From the NCBI GenBank assembly GCA_902575835.1, contig CACGSX010000001.1, forward strand, positions 1-64,000: a stretch of DNA of 64,000 bases, in the 5' to 3' direction. The position numbers were made by a program, and so were the translations under genes. This stretch comes from an uncultured Pelagibacteraceae bacterium (GTDB lineage Bacteria; Pseudomonadota; Alphaproteobacteria; Pelagibacterales; Pelagibacteraceae). The notes under the pieces are model-generated. The model did no database searches and was not told where the DNA came from. It saw only the letters and a program-made list of their open reading frames with translations. Shown one piece after another: positions 41,159 through 50,830 of the stretch (position 1 is the first letter of the stretch; each line of letters opens with the position of its first letter).

Positions 41159-42469
41159 TCAATTATACGCTCTATTGGCCTGTTCGTTATTAAATAATTT
41201 CATAACTCCAGTACCAGCTCTGTCCCAATAATTAAACTTACACCCAGATCCACCACTTCTATAATTCCACTTACCTTTTTTAAGATCGCTTATCTGTTTT
41301 TCTCTAAGTTCAACAAGTTTTTTATGATTATATTTTCCCCACTCATTTAAACATATAAGTTTAAACGGATCATAAGGATCTTTTGATGTTGGAGTTAAAT
41401 AAACAGTATCCTCTCCTTTTGGACAACCTTCAACATCATGAACATAAGCTTTTCCAAAAAACATATGTTTTGCATCAGTATCTTGGCCGCTTGAAAAATG
41501 AGCTTTTTTATTCATACCTGGGACACAAGCAAAACCTCCCCCCATCGCATGATGCACTTCATGAAGAGCTGTTTTAACCATATTATTTATATTTTTATTA
41601 TGTTTATTTTTAAGAAACATTGATGCCATTCCAACACCACCTTCTCCACCATCAACACTCGTTACATCAGCAAAGGTAAAATAAACTTTTTTTGGATTAT
41701 TAAATCCATTTAACCAAAGGTAACCACGATAATTGTTATTTATATGTTTATGAAGTTCTTTTCTTTTTTTATCTAACCTTATAAAGGTAACATCTAATTT
41801 TCCATCTTTTCGATAATCGTATTTATATTTTTTTACACCTGAAGATCCTTTTGTTTTTTTACTAAACTTTTCAACAAGAGCGTTCATTTTGTTAGCGTAT
41901 TCTTCAATTTTACCATTTATATCTAGCTCACGATCTTTATCACTGGCTGTCAGCATGTATATGAAATGAATTTGATAATCATCATTTACATCAGGTTGAT
42001 CCTCAAAAAATCTTCCTGGTTTTTTATCCATCTTTGCATTTTTTTCTTTTAGCATTTTTGTTTCTGCTATTTTTGTTTCTAATGCGGCCGATGCTTTAGC
42101 CTGGTCATATTTCCAAACAATTTCTTCATTTACTGCATACAAATAACATTCTTTACCACCAGTATATTTCTTAGAATATTTCATGCATTTTTTGTATGTT
42201 TTTTTATGAAGATTCTCTAAATCTTTACCTTTATTATAAGCATATGAATAGCTACCAGAATCACAACTAGCATAGAAAACAAAGTTTGTTTTTTTTTCTT
42301 TAATTTTTTTAAGTGATTTTTCTATATGTTTTTTGTAATTATATTTAAATGCTCCAGCACACTCTCCTTTAATAGAAGTTACTCCAGGCTCATTAACACC
42401 TGCATAAGCATAACCACTGAACAACACATTAAGAATTAAGAATGTAAAAATTACAAATACTTTTTTCAT
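41159..42469 (-). CDS. secreted protein of unknown function with HEVHH zincin-like motif
   Basis: Signal peptide; TALHEVHHAMGGGFACVPG; Lys-rich. Confidence 0.55.
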   Translation of the reverse strand: MKKVFVIFTFLILNVLFSGYAYAGVNEPGVTSIKGECAGAFKYNYKKHIEKSLKKIKEKKTNFVFYASCDSGSYSYAYNKGKDLENLHKKTYKKCMKYSKKYTGGKECYLYAVNEEIVWKYDQAKASAALETKIAETKMLKEKNAKMDKKPGRFFEDQPDVNDDYQIHFIYMLTASDKDRELDINGKIEEYANKMNALVEKFSKKTKGSSGVKKYKYDYRKDGKLDVTFIRLDKKRKELHKHINNNYRGYLWLNGFNNPKKVYFTFADVTSVDGGEGGVGMASMFLKNKHNKNINNMVKTALHEVHHAMGGGFACVPGMNKKAHFSSGQDTDAKHMFFGKAYVHDVEGCPKGEDTVYLTPTSKDPYDPFKLICLNEWGKYNHKKLVELREKQISDLKKGKWNYRSGGSGCKFNYWDRAGTGVMKLFNNEQANRAYN

Positions 42470-42473
42470 ATTG

Positions 42474-42763
42474 TTAAATACCTTTAATTATTATATTTGT
42501 TCCCTCAGCATTATCTAGTCTTATTTGCTTTATTGGTTTGTACTCTTCAGAATTATACCACTCTAGTGCTTTTCATAAGAAGGAAATTTAAGAATAATAA
42601 TTCTAGGAAATTTTGTCTTACCATCAAAAATTTGAAATTCACCAGCTCTTACTAAAAATTCTCCATCAAATTTTTTTACAATTGGATTAACTTTTTCAAT
42701 GTACTCTTTATAATTCTCTGGATTAGTTACTCTTAATTGTGCAATTACATACCCAGCTGGCAT
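42474..42763 (-). CDS. DUF1330 family protein, frameshifted in this sequence
   Basis: Frame 1 MPAGYVIAQLRVTNPENYKEYIEKVNPIVKKFDGEFLVRAGEFQIFDGKTKFPRIIILKFPSYEKH*; the other frame continues ALEWYNSEEYKPIKQIRLDNAEGTNIIIKGI*; break at 42570-42573. Confidence 0.85.
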
Positions 42764-42764
42764 A

Positions 42765-43277
42765 TTAAAAAACAGTTTTTACGTATCTTTTCCAATTATC
42801 TTGATAATGTTTTGCGTTCTCAGTAATTTTACCTATTTCTTCATCAGTAAGTTTTCTAACTACCCTGCCAGGGGCTCCAACTACTAATGAGTTATCCGGA
42901 ATTTCTTTGTTTTCAGTTATTAAAGCTTTTGCACCAATGATGCAGTTTTTACCGATTTTTGCATTATTTAAAATTACAGCTCCAATACCTATTAAACTAT
43001 TTTCTCCAATGGTACACCCATGGAGCATAACTATATGTCCGATGGTTACATCTTTACCAATTCTTAAAGGGCAACCTGGGTCAGTATGCAAAACGCTCCC
43101 GTCTTGAACATTTGAACCTTCTCCAACATGAATATTTTCATTATCCCCTCTAATTACAGCATTAAACCAAACACTAGAGTTTTTTTCTAATGTGACATCT
43201 CCAATAATAGTTGCATTTGGTGCTACCCAATTTTCGCCAGAGTTTTTTGGTTTTTTATCTTCCAAATCGTAAAACAT
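42765..43277 (-). CDS. gamma-carbonic anhydrase-like hexapeptide-repeat protein
   Basis: WVAPNATIIGDVTLEKNSSVWFNAVIRGDNENIHVGEGSNVQDGSVLHTDPG; GHIVMLHGCTIGENSLIGIGAVILN. Confidence 0.92.
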   Translation of the reverse strand: MFYDLEDKKPKNSGENWVAPNATIIGDVTLEKNSSVWFNAVIRGDNENIHVGEGSNVQDGSVLHTDPGCPLRIGKDVTIGHIVMLHGCTIGENSLIGIGAVILNNAKIGKNCIIGAKALITENKEIPDNSLVVGAPGRVVRKLTDEEIGKITENAKHYQDNWKRYVKTVF

Positions 43278-43297
43278 AATTTATATATTATTACATT

Positions 43298-43852
43298 ATG
43301 CCTATTAAAACACCAGTATGTGATTTTGGAAAAAAAGCAGAAAACTTTGAATTAAAATCTACAGAGAACAAATTAATATCATTAAATGATATCAAAGGTG
43401 AAAATGGAACGTTGATAATGTTTATCTGTAATCATTGTCCATATGTAAAAGCAATTATAAAAGATGTGGTGGAGGATTGTACTAAACTTAATGATTTAGG
43501 AATAAATTCAGTTGCAATATGCTCTAATGATCCAATTAATTATCCAGAAGACTCTTTTGAAAAAATGATAGAGTTTGCAATTAAACATAAGTTTAATTTT
43601 CCTTACCTAATTGATGAAACACAAGACATTGCAAGAAAATATGATGCTGTATGCACTCCAGATTTTTTTGGTTATGATAAAGATTTTGGTCTTCAATATA
43701 GAGGAAGAATTAGAGAATTAAGGGAACTAAAACCTGTTAGATCAGGAGACAGTGATTTATTTATTGCTATGAAACAAGTTTCCGAAACAGGTAAAGGTCC
43801 TGAAGAACAATTCCCAAGTATGGGTTGTGGTATTAAGTGGTCATCTAATTAA
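43298..43852 (+). CDS. thioredoxin-fold redoxin family protein
   Basis: IMFICNHCPYVKAIIKD (CxxCP), GINSVAICSND, YDAVCTPDFFGYDKD, PSMGCGIKW. Confidence 0.88.
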   Translation: MPIKTPVCDFGKKAENFELKSTENKLISLNDIKGENGTLIMFICNHCPYVKAIIKDVVEDCTKLNDLGINSVAICSNDPINYPEDSFEKMIEFAIKHKFNFPYLIDETQDIARKYDAVCTPDFFGYDKDFGLQYRGRIRELRELKPVRSGDSDLFIAMKQVSETGKGPEEQFPSMGCGIKWSSN

Positions 43853-44934
43853 TGTATTTAATAATAACTAGAACTTTTCCACCAGACGTTGGTGGTATGC
43901 AAAATCTAATGTGGGGATTGGCAAGATCTTTATCAAAAATTGATATGGTTAAAGTTTTTGCCGATTATCACGAAGATCATAAAAAGTTTGATGATAAAGT
44001 TTCATTTACAATTGAAAGAGTTAGTGGAGTTAAATTATTAAGAAAATATAGAAAATCTTTGCTTATAAATGAATATTTAAATGAAAATAAAAACGTGAAT
44101 TGTATCATTGCAGATCACTGGAAAAGTTTAGAACTTATAAAATCCCAAAAAAAGAAAATATGTCTAATTCATTCTAAAGAAATTAATCACCCTAAAGGAT
44201 CTAGATTAAACAAAAAAGTTTTAGAAGTTTTAAATAAAGTTGACCACGTGGTGGCAAACTCAAACTTTACAAAAAATTTAGCGGTTAGTCTTGGAATTGA
44301 AGAAAAGAGATTAATAGTCATAAATCCAGGTATAGATCCCGTTGAAGAAATTCCAAAAGATTACCTTAAACAAGCAGAAGAAATGCTTAAAGGAAAAAAA
44401 CAAAGGCTAATTACTGTATCTAGATTTGACAAAAGAAAAAATCATGAAAAAGTTATTATGGCTATTAGGAATTTAAAAGAGAAATATCCAGACATTACTT
44501 ACACCTGTATAGGATACGGAGATGAAGAAGAAAATTTAAAAAAATTAGTGATAGAATTAAAACTTGATAAATATGTAAATTTTTTAAGCGATATATCTAA
44601 TGAATTAAAAAATGCATTAATTGCAAAATCTAATATTTTTATAATGCCATCAATAATTCACAAAACCTCAGTTGAAGGCTTTGGAATTTCTTTTATTGAA
44701 GCTGCACAATATGGGATTCCATCTATAGGTGGTAAAGATGGTGGTGCTTCTGATGCAATTGTTCATAATAAAACAGGATTAATTTGCGATGGCAATAGCC
44801 TAGATGATATTTATTCAAGCATAGATAATTTATTTGTAGGTAATAAATATATTGAGTTTGGAAAAGAGTGCAAAACACACTCTGAAAATTTTCTTTGGGA
44901 CAAGATAATTGAAAACTACAAAAGAATCTTATAA
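43852..44934 (+). CDS. GT4-type glycosyltransferase
   Basis: LIITRTFPPDVGGMQNLMWGLARSL; RLITVSRFDKRKNHEKVI; IMPSIIHKTSVEGFGISFIEAAQYGIPSIGGKDGGASDAI. Confidence 0.92.
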   Translation: MYLIITRTFPPDVGGMQNLMWGLARSLSKIDMVKVFADYHEDHKKFDDKVSFTIERVSGVKLLRKYRKSLLINEYLNENKNVNCIIADHWKSLELIKSQKKKICLIHSKEINHPKGSRLNKKVLEVLNKVDHVVANSNFTKNLAVSLGIEEKRLIVINPGIDPVEEIPKDYLKQAEEMLKGKKQRLITVSRFDKRKNHEKVIMAIRNLKEKYPDITYTCIGYGDEEENLKKLVIELKLDKYVNFLSDISNELKNALIAKSNIFIMPSIIHKTSVEGFGISFIEAAQYGIPSIGGKDGGASDAIVHNKTGLICDGNSLDDIYSSIDNLFVGNKYIEFGKECKTHSENFLWDKIIENYKRIL

Positions 44935-44943
44935 AGTTAAATC

Positions 44944-45363
44944 ATGTTAGATAAATTTAATGGAATAATTTATTTAATTATTTTTATTGTTCATTTTTTG
45001 GTTTATGCAGTTTATGCTTTTAGAACCGTCGTTGGGACTAAAGCGTTTATGGATCAATATAAAATAGATCATAGTGCTGCAGTAATGGTAAGATTTTTTG
45101 GAGCAGCATTTATAGGCTCTATATTAATGGCCATATACATAATGTTTGTTAGAGATGGTGGGGTAAATGGAACTTGGGGTTTCTTTAATTTAATATTTGT
45201 TCAAAACCTAATGTATTTTGTAGTTGGTGTTTACACTATATACATTAATAAATTAGGTCATAATGAGAAAACAAATAGCGAAGGTGTAGTAGCTTCTGCA
45301 GCTCTAACAATTTTAAGTGCTGTTCTAATTTATGGTCTTTCAGACAAAATTTATATTAGTTAA
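44944..45363 (+). CDS. small integral membrane protein of unknown function
   Basis: 139 aa with about four hydrophobic segments. Confidence 0.7.
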   Translation: MLDKFNGIIYLIIFIVHFLVYAVYAFRTVVGTKAFMDQYKIDHSAAVMVRFFGAAFIGSILMAIYIMFVRDGGVNGTWGFFNLIFVQNLMYFVVGVYTIYINKLGHNEKTNSEGVVASAALTILSAVLIYGLSDKIYIS

Positions 45364-46859
45364 GTTTTTTTTCTAAATGTTGAAAATATCTGCCAAAAGA
45401 TAATCACAATAGTTATAATTAAGATAATCAATGTTATAGGTCTGTCCCATAAGAAATTAGGCGAACCATCACTTATTAAAAGTGATCTTCTCAATGTTTC
45501 CTCCATTAATCCCCCGAGTACAAAAGCCAATATTAAAGGTGGCATGGGGAAATCATAGAGCCTTAAAAAAGTTGCCACAACTGCAATACCTATCATTAAA
45601 AAAATATCAAAATTATTAAAAGACATTAAATATATTCCTGTTACTGAAAAAAATAAAATTAGAGGAATTAAATAATTTCTTGGTACTGCTAAAATTCTAG
45701 CAATATAGGGAATTAATGGTAAATTTAAAATTAATAGCACGACCATACCAATGTACATTGACATGATAACTGACCAGAAAATTTCAGGGTTGGTTTGATA
45801 AAGTCTTGGTCCAGGCTGAATACCAAATCCTAAAAGAGCTCCGAGCATTACAGCAGTTGTACCACTTCCAGGAATTCCTAATGTTAGCAATGGTACAAAA
45901 GAACCAGAGCATGCAGCATTATTTGCTGTCTCTGGTGCTGACAAACCATGAACGCTTCCTTTTCCAAATTTTTGTTTCTCCTCTTCGTTTACGTAATTTC
46001 TCTCCATTCCATAAGCTAAGAAAGATGCAATAGTTGCACCTGCTCCAGGTAAAACACCAATTAAGAAACCAAGTATAGAAGACCTGGGTATTGTTTTGGC
46101 CATTTTAATTGTTTCCTCTTTGTTTACTTTAATTGAGCCTAATTCTGTTAATGAAATTTGTTTTGCAGCTCTGTTTGGATCTTTCCCTCTAAAAATAATC
46201 GTTAGAGCTTCACTCATTGCAAATGTTGCCATTACAATTAATACAAAGCTTATTCCATCAGTTAAATTCATATTGTTAAAAGTAAATCTTGTAATATCTG
46301 ACAAAGAGTCTTGTCCTACTGTTGCTAGCATTAATCCTAAAATTACCATCATCATTGCTTTTAAAAACTGTCCTTTAGATGAGAACGCAGAAATGGCTGT
46401 TAAACCTAAGATCATTAATGCAAAATAATCAGGTGATCTAAAAGCTAAACTTACTTTTGATAAACTAGGTGCCGCAACTAACAAAAAAATTGCAGAAATT
46501 GTCCCACCAGCAAATGAACTATAGGCTGCAATAGCTAAGGCTTTACCAGCTTTTCCTTGTTGTGCCATTGGATAACCATCAAAAGCAGTAGCAACAGTTC
46601 CTGGTATTCCAGGAGCATTTAACAAAATTGAAGATGTAGATCCTCCAAATACTGCACCATAGTAAACTCCTGCCATTAAAATTAAACCTGTTGATGGGTC
46701 AAAGCCGTAGGTAATTGGTATCATTAATGCAATTGCAGTCATTGGTCCAAGTCCTGGCAACATTCCAATTATTGTTCCTGCAAAACATCCAACCATCACC
46801 ATTAAAATATTTGTTAGAGATAAAGCAGTTGATAATCCGATAAGTATTCCTTCGATCAT
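45360..46859 (-). CDS. tctA: tripartite tricarboxylate transporter permease, TctA
   Basis: GTIIGMLPGLGPMTAIALMIPITYGFDPSTGLILMAGVYYGAVFGGSTSSILLNAPG; GIPGSGTTAVMLGAL. Confidence 0.96.
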   Translation of the reverse strand: MIEGILIGLSTALSLTNILMVMVGCFAGTIIGMLPGLGPMTAIALMIPITYGFDPSTGLILMAGVYYGAVFGGSTSSILLNAPGIPGTVATAFDGYPMAQQGKAGKALAIAAYSSFAGGTISAIFLLVAAPSLSKVSLAFRSPDYFALMILGLTAISAFSSKGQFLKAMMMVILGLMLATVGQDSLSDITRFTFNNMNLTDGISFVLIVMATFAMSEALTIIFRGKDPNRAAKQISLTELGSIKVNKEETIKMAKTIPRSSILGFLIGVLPGAGATIASFLAYGMERNYVNEEEKQKFGKGSVHGLSAPETANNAACSGSFVPLLTLGIPGSGTTAVMLGALLGFGIQPGPRLYQTNPEIFWSVIMSMYIGMVVLLILNLPLIPYIARILAVPRNYLIPLILFFSVTGIYLMSFNNFDIFLMIGIAVVATFLRLYDFPMPPLILAFVLGGLMEETLRRSLLISDGSPNFLWDRPITLIILIITIVIIFWQIFSTFRKKT

Positions 46860-47326
46860 CCCATAACTCCAATGTATTTTAAAAACGGATCACGAAGATA
46901 AATGTTTAATAATCCGTGTAACAAATACATAAATGCGGCAACAAATGGGAAAGATAAAATAAACATCAGTCCCCATCTTCTTTCACCTAAGAAATAGTAG
47001 GATGCAAAAAGAAATAAAGAAGTTGATATAAAATATCCAATTTTTAAAATTACTGCTGCATATATTAATGAGATAATAATTAAATAGATTATACTTTTAT
47101 AATCTAAGTGTTTATGATTTACCTCTGTAGTAACTTTCTCAGGTAAAATTATTTTTAAACTCGACAAAATAATTCCTGCCCAACCTAAATATATTGGAAA
47201 AGTCCTAGCATTGAATGGTGCATTCTCATCGAATGCAAACACTTGAATATTGTAAGCTGTGTATAGATAAAATACTGATAAAACAAAAAAAAGCAGTGAG
47301 ATAAATTTTGTAGGACTTATTCTCAC
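46856..47326 (-). CDS. tctB: tripartite tricarboxylate transporter TctB family protein, GTG start
   Basis: 4-TM small protein between TctC and TctA; GTG start at 47324-47326. Confidence 0.85.
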   Translation of the reverse strand: MRISPTKFISLLFFVLSVFYLYTAYNIQVFAFDENAPFNARTFPIYLGWAGIILSSLKIILPEKVTTEVNHKHLDYKSIIYLIIISLIYAAVILKIGYFISTSLFLFASYYFLGERRWGLMFILSFPFVAAFMYLLHGLLNIYLRDPFLKYIGVMG

Positions 47327-47331
47327 TGCTT
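47285..47331 (-). terminator. rho-independent terminator-like hairpin overlapping the tctB start
   Basis: Minus strand AAGCAGTGAGA (47321-47331) pairs perfectly with TCTCACTGCTT (47291-47301), 11 bp, followed by a T-run; includes the tctB GTG. Confidence 0.8.
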
Positions 47332-47356
47332 TACATTCATTAATAATCTATAAAGA

Positions 47357-48331
47357 TTATATTACTCCAAGTTTTTTCATCAGAGCTGTCATTTCAACTG
47401 TTTGTTTTTCCAAGAATGCATCAAATTTAGAACCTGGGTTATAAATATTTACCCATGCATTTCTTTTTCTAACAGCTTCCCACTCTGGTGTTTTTTGAAC
47501 GTCGCCAAGCATTTTAGAGATTTTGTTATAGTCACTCATACTCATGCTTTTTGGTGCAAAGAAACCTCTCCAGTTAACAAACTGAACATCATATCCTTGC
47601 TCTTTTAATGTTGGAGCATCTGGTGCATCACCTACTCTCTCAGGAGCAGTGATACCGATTATTCTTACTTGATCTCTAGCACCCATTACTTCACCTAAAC
47701 CCGTTGAAAGTATTTGAGTTTCTCCAGATAAAAGTCCAGCAAGTGCTTTTCCACCAGCATCATATGGAACATAAATCACATCGTTTGGATTTGCTCCAGC
47801 TGCTTGGAAAGCTAAGGCTCCAATTAAGTGGTCCATGCTTCCTCTTACAGATCCACCAGCCATTTTAATTGATTTTGGATCTTTTTGATATTGATCAACC
47901 GCATCTTTGAAATTTTTGATAGGTGAATTTTTTGCTACAACTATTGCACCATAATCTCCAATTACACCTGCTATTGGTTTAACATCTTTATAAGATAATG
48001 TACCAGTACCTTTTACATAACCTTTATGTCTTGTAATAGATCTTAATACCAATGGTGTTGACTGAACTAAAACTGTATCTTTTGGAGCGTTATTGATTAG
48101 GTAAGCCAAAGCTTTACCACCTCCACCACCTGACATATTTTCAAATGATGCACTTTTCAAAAAACCAGCTTTTGTTAATGCTTCTCCAGTACCTCTAGCA
48201 GTTCCATCCCAACCACCTCCAGCACCACCGCCAATTAAAAAATGTAATTTTTCAACTGCAAATGAGCTTGTTGATGAAAATAGAAGGAAAGCAGAGAATA
48301 AAACTGAAATAAAAGTTTTAATTAGTTTCAT
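47357..48331 (-). CDS. tctC: tripartite tricarboxylate transporter substrate-binding protein, TctC
   Basis: Likely start MKLIKTFISVLFSAFLLFSSTSSFA (signal peptide, upstream GAGG); LHFLIGGGAGGGWDGTARGTGEAL; track ORF extends to 48373. Confidence 0.92.
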   Translation of the reverse strand: MKLIKTFISVLFSAFLLFSSTSSFAVEKLHFLIGGGAGGGWDGTARGTGEALTKAGFLKSASFENMSGGGGGKALAYLINNAPKDTVLVQSTPLVLRSITRHKGYVKGTGTLSYKDVKPIAGVIGDYGAIVVAKNSPIKNFKDAVDQYQKDPKSIKMAGGSVRGSMDHLIGALAFQAAGANPNDVIYVPYDAGGKALAGLLSGETQILSTGLGEVMGARDQVRIIGITAPERVGDAPDAPTLKEQGYDVQFVNWRGFFAPKSMSMSDYNKISKMLGDVQKTPEWEAVRKRNAWVNIYNPGSKFDAFLEKQTVEMTALMKKLGVI

Positions 48332-48392
48332 TATTTCCTCTCTTATTATATTTATGAAATCATCATTAAACATAAGTTATAAATTTTAGTCA

Positions 48393-49472
48393 ATGCTCAA
48401 TTATAATCTCTCAAAAAATATTAAAGAATATTTCTTAGCTTTAATAGGTAGTTATAGGGCTCTTTTTATAGGACTTATCGGTGGATACCTGGGTACATTA
48501 ATTAATTTACCTTTACCATGGTTATTGGGTTCTTTAGGTTTGAATTTATGTTTTGCTTTTACTAATTATAAAATAATTTTTCCAACTAAATTGTTAAATC
48601 CTATATTTTTGATCGTTGGTATAATTCTTGGTGGAACTTTAAACGTAACACTGTTGTATAAAATTCATTTGTGGATTTTTTCGTCATTAGCGATGTTAAT
48701 CTGTACAATAGTCAGTACTATTCTTGCTGGTTATTATTTTTTTAAAGTTTGTAAGTTTAGTAAATTCATTTCAGTTTTGGCAGCTCTTCCAGGTGCATTT
48801 GTTCCAATATCTGCAGCTTTATTGGAATTTGGTAAAAGTAAAAATGATAAAGGTGTTTTGATTCCTCAGGCTACTAGAGTGATATTTATAGTAAGTTTTG
48901 TTCCTATTTTTTTTATAAATAATTTAGGGTTCTCAGAAATGGCAGGTTACAATTATGAAAATATATATGACAAAAGATATTTTTTAGAAATATTATTTTT
49001 ATTAATAATCTGTTTCATTTTTGCAAACATCTTAAAAAAATATAAAATTCCATCACCTACTTTAGTTGGTGCGATGGCATTATCTGGTGCTTTTTATACC
49101 TTTGAAATAATTAATGCCAGATTCCCGGATGCATTTATAAATATTGCATTTATATTTCTTGGAACAGCTTTGGGCACAAGATTAAATGGATTAAAAATTA
49201 AAGAATTATTATTTTTTATATTTCATGGAATAATTGTTAGTTCAATTCTGGTAATTGTTGCAATGATAACTGCTTATTTGCTCACTTATATAGGGTTTGA
49301 ATTTATCCCAACTTTTTTAAGTTTTGCTCCTGGAGGAATTCATGAAATGGTTGTTATTAGTGTTGCTTATAACATTGACCCAATATTTGTGAGCTACCAT
49401 CATTTTCTAAGAATTTTTATAATAGTTTTATTTTTACCTTACTTATTATCAAAATTTAAAAAAACTAATTAA
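48393..49472 (+). CDS. AbrB family putative transport membrane protein
   Basis: GGYLGTLINLPLPWLLGSLGLN; VLAALPGAFVPISAALLEFG; FLSFAPGGIHEMVVISVAYNIDPIFVSYHHFLR. Confidence 0.85.
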   Translation: MLNYNLSKNIKEYFLALIGSYRALFIGLIGGYLGTLINLPLPWLLGSLGLNLCFAFTNYKIIFPTKLLNPIFLIVGIILGGTLNVTLLYKIHLWIFSSLAMLICTIVSTILAGYYFFKVCKFSKFISVLAALPGAFVPISAALLEFGKSKNDKGVLIPQATRVIFIVSFVPIFFINNLGFSEMAGYNYENIYDKRYFLEILFLLIICFIFANILKKYKIPSPTLVGAMALSGAFYTFEIINARFPDAFINIAFIFLGTALGTRLNGLKIKELLFFIFHGIIVSSILVIVAMITAYLLTYIGFEFIPTFLSFAPGGIHEMVVISVAYNIDPIFVSYHHFLRIFIIVLFLPYLLSKFKKTN

Positions 49473-50406
49473 TGGCTTCTTGCATTCTTTGGAATACTTT
49501 ATCTGCTGATAGCTTGGTCAAATCTGAAACTTGAATTGCTTTAAAATGTTCTCGTTCAATACTAACTTTTTTAGCTGTAGTATGTGATCCAAATAAAACC
49601 AATCCTTTTACATTTAAATGTGCCGCCATATGTGCTGGGCCAGTATCATTAGATATAACAAAATAACTATCTTTTATTAATGATGAAAGTTGAGAAATAC
49701 TTAATGCTTTATCATTATCTAAAATAATATTAGCATCAATATCATTTGCCAATTTGATTTCATTTGGACCAGGGGCAATTAATATTTGGATTTCATCTTT
49801 AAAAGAAGATTTAATTTTTTTTATCAATTCATTGTAATATGGCCATCTTTTTACAGTTAAATGGGATGATGAAAAAGGGAATAAAACTATATATTTATTT
49901 AAATTATATTTTTTTTTTATTTCTGAAATATCCGCACAGCTCCACGAAAAATCTGGATTGATTACTTTATCTGTTTTGATACCAGACACACTTAATTGAT
50001 GTTCAAAACGATTTAAAACAGTATCTTTGTCAAAATCTGTCTTATTAGTTCCCTCTGGAAGAGTTGTTTCAGTTGAGGACCAAACATCTGATGAAGCTTT
50101 AGGGTAAAGAATTTTTTTATAAAAACTTGTTCTTTTAGAATTTTGAAGATCATATACTTTAACAAATTTATATTTTTTTATTTTTCTCATTAAGAAATAC
50201 AAATAAATTAAGTTAAATCTAGAGAGTCGTTTATCCAAAATAACATCTGTTATATTTGGATTCTTTTTTAATAAATTATGATAAGGTTTGGTTGATAGTA
50301 TATATAGATCGTCGTTTGGATGGTTATCAGATATATCTTGAATTGCACCACTAGCTTGGGCTATATCTCCTAATGAACCATGTTTAATTATAAGTATATT
50401 AGACAT
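49465..50406 (-). CDS. glycosyltransferase family 9 (heptosyltransferase-like)
   Basis: ILIIKHGSLGDIAQASGAIQDI; KRWPYYNELIKKI; DSYFVISNDTGPAHMAAHLNVKGLVLFGSHT. Confidence 0.9.
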   Translation of the reverse strand: MSNILIIKHGSLGDIAQASGAIQDISDNHPNDDLYILSTKPYHNLLKKNPNITDVILDKRLSRFNLIYLYFLMRKIKKYKFVKVYDLQNSKRTSFYKKILYPKASSDVWSSTETTLPEGTNKTDFDKDTVLNRFEHQLSVSGIKTDKVINPDFSWSCADISEIKKKYNLNKYIVLFPFSSSHLTVKRWPYYNELIKKIKSSFKDEIQILIAPGPNEIKLANDIDANIILDNDKALSISQLSSLIKDSYFVISNDTGPAHMAAHLNVKGLVLFGSHTTAKKVSIEREHFKAIQVSDLTKLSADKVFQRMQEAIN

Positions 50407-50438
50407 ATTTTAAACAACTTAACATAATATACACTTAT

Positions 50439-50828
50439 ATGAATAAAATTTTAGTTGAGGTATCTGTTGGTGAATTATTAGATAAAATCTCTATCTTAGA
50501 AATTAAAATTGAAAAAATTAAAGATCCTGAAAAACTTAAATTTATAATTGATGAAAACAAAATTCTAAAAGAACAATTGGAATTGAACGTTAAATTAAAC
50601 GATGAAATTGAAAAATTATATAAAGAGCTAAAAAATATTAACTCAAAACTATGGATCATAGAGGATGAAAAAAGGCTGTGCGAAAAAAATTCTGACTTTG
50701 GGCATAAATTTATAGAATTATCAAGAGATGTGCATTTTTTAAACGATAAAAGGTCAAAGATTAAGTTAAATATAAATAATAAAACAGGTTCTAAAATTAA
50801 AGAGATTAAAGAATATACTAATTATTAA
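50439..50828 (+). CDS. DUF6165-like small protein
   Basis: MNKILVEVSVGELLDKISILEIKIEKI...KLWIIEDEKRLCE; 129 aa; beside a GT9 gene. Confidence 0.7.
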   Translation: MNKILVEVSVGELLDKISILEIKIEKIKDPEKLKFIIDENKILKEQLELNVKLNDEIEKLYKELKNINSKLWIIEDEKRLCEKNSDFGHKFIELSRDVHFLNDKRSKIKLNINNKTGSKIKEIKEYTNY

Positions 50829-50830
50829 TA

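Noticed and set aside
46096-46428. Antisense ORF of 110 aa inside tctA
   Set aside because: Fully nested in conserved tctA; no supporting signal.
47342-47358. AT-only inverted repeat ATAATC/GATTAT at the tctC stop codon
   Set aside because: Weak six-bp AT-rich stem; the adjacent 11-bp stem explains the junction better.
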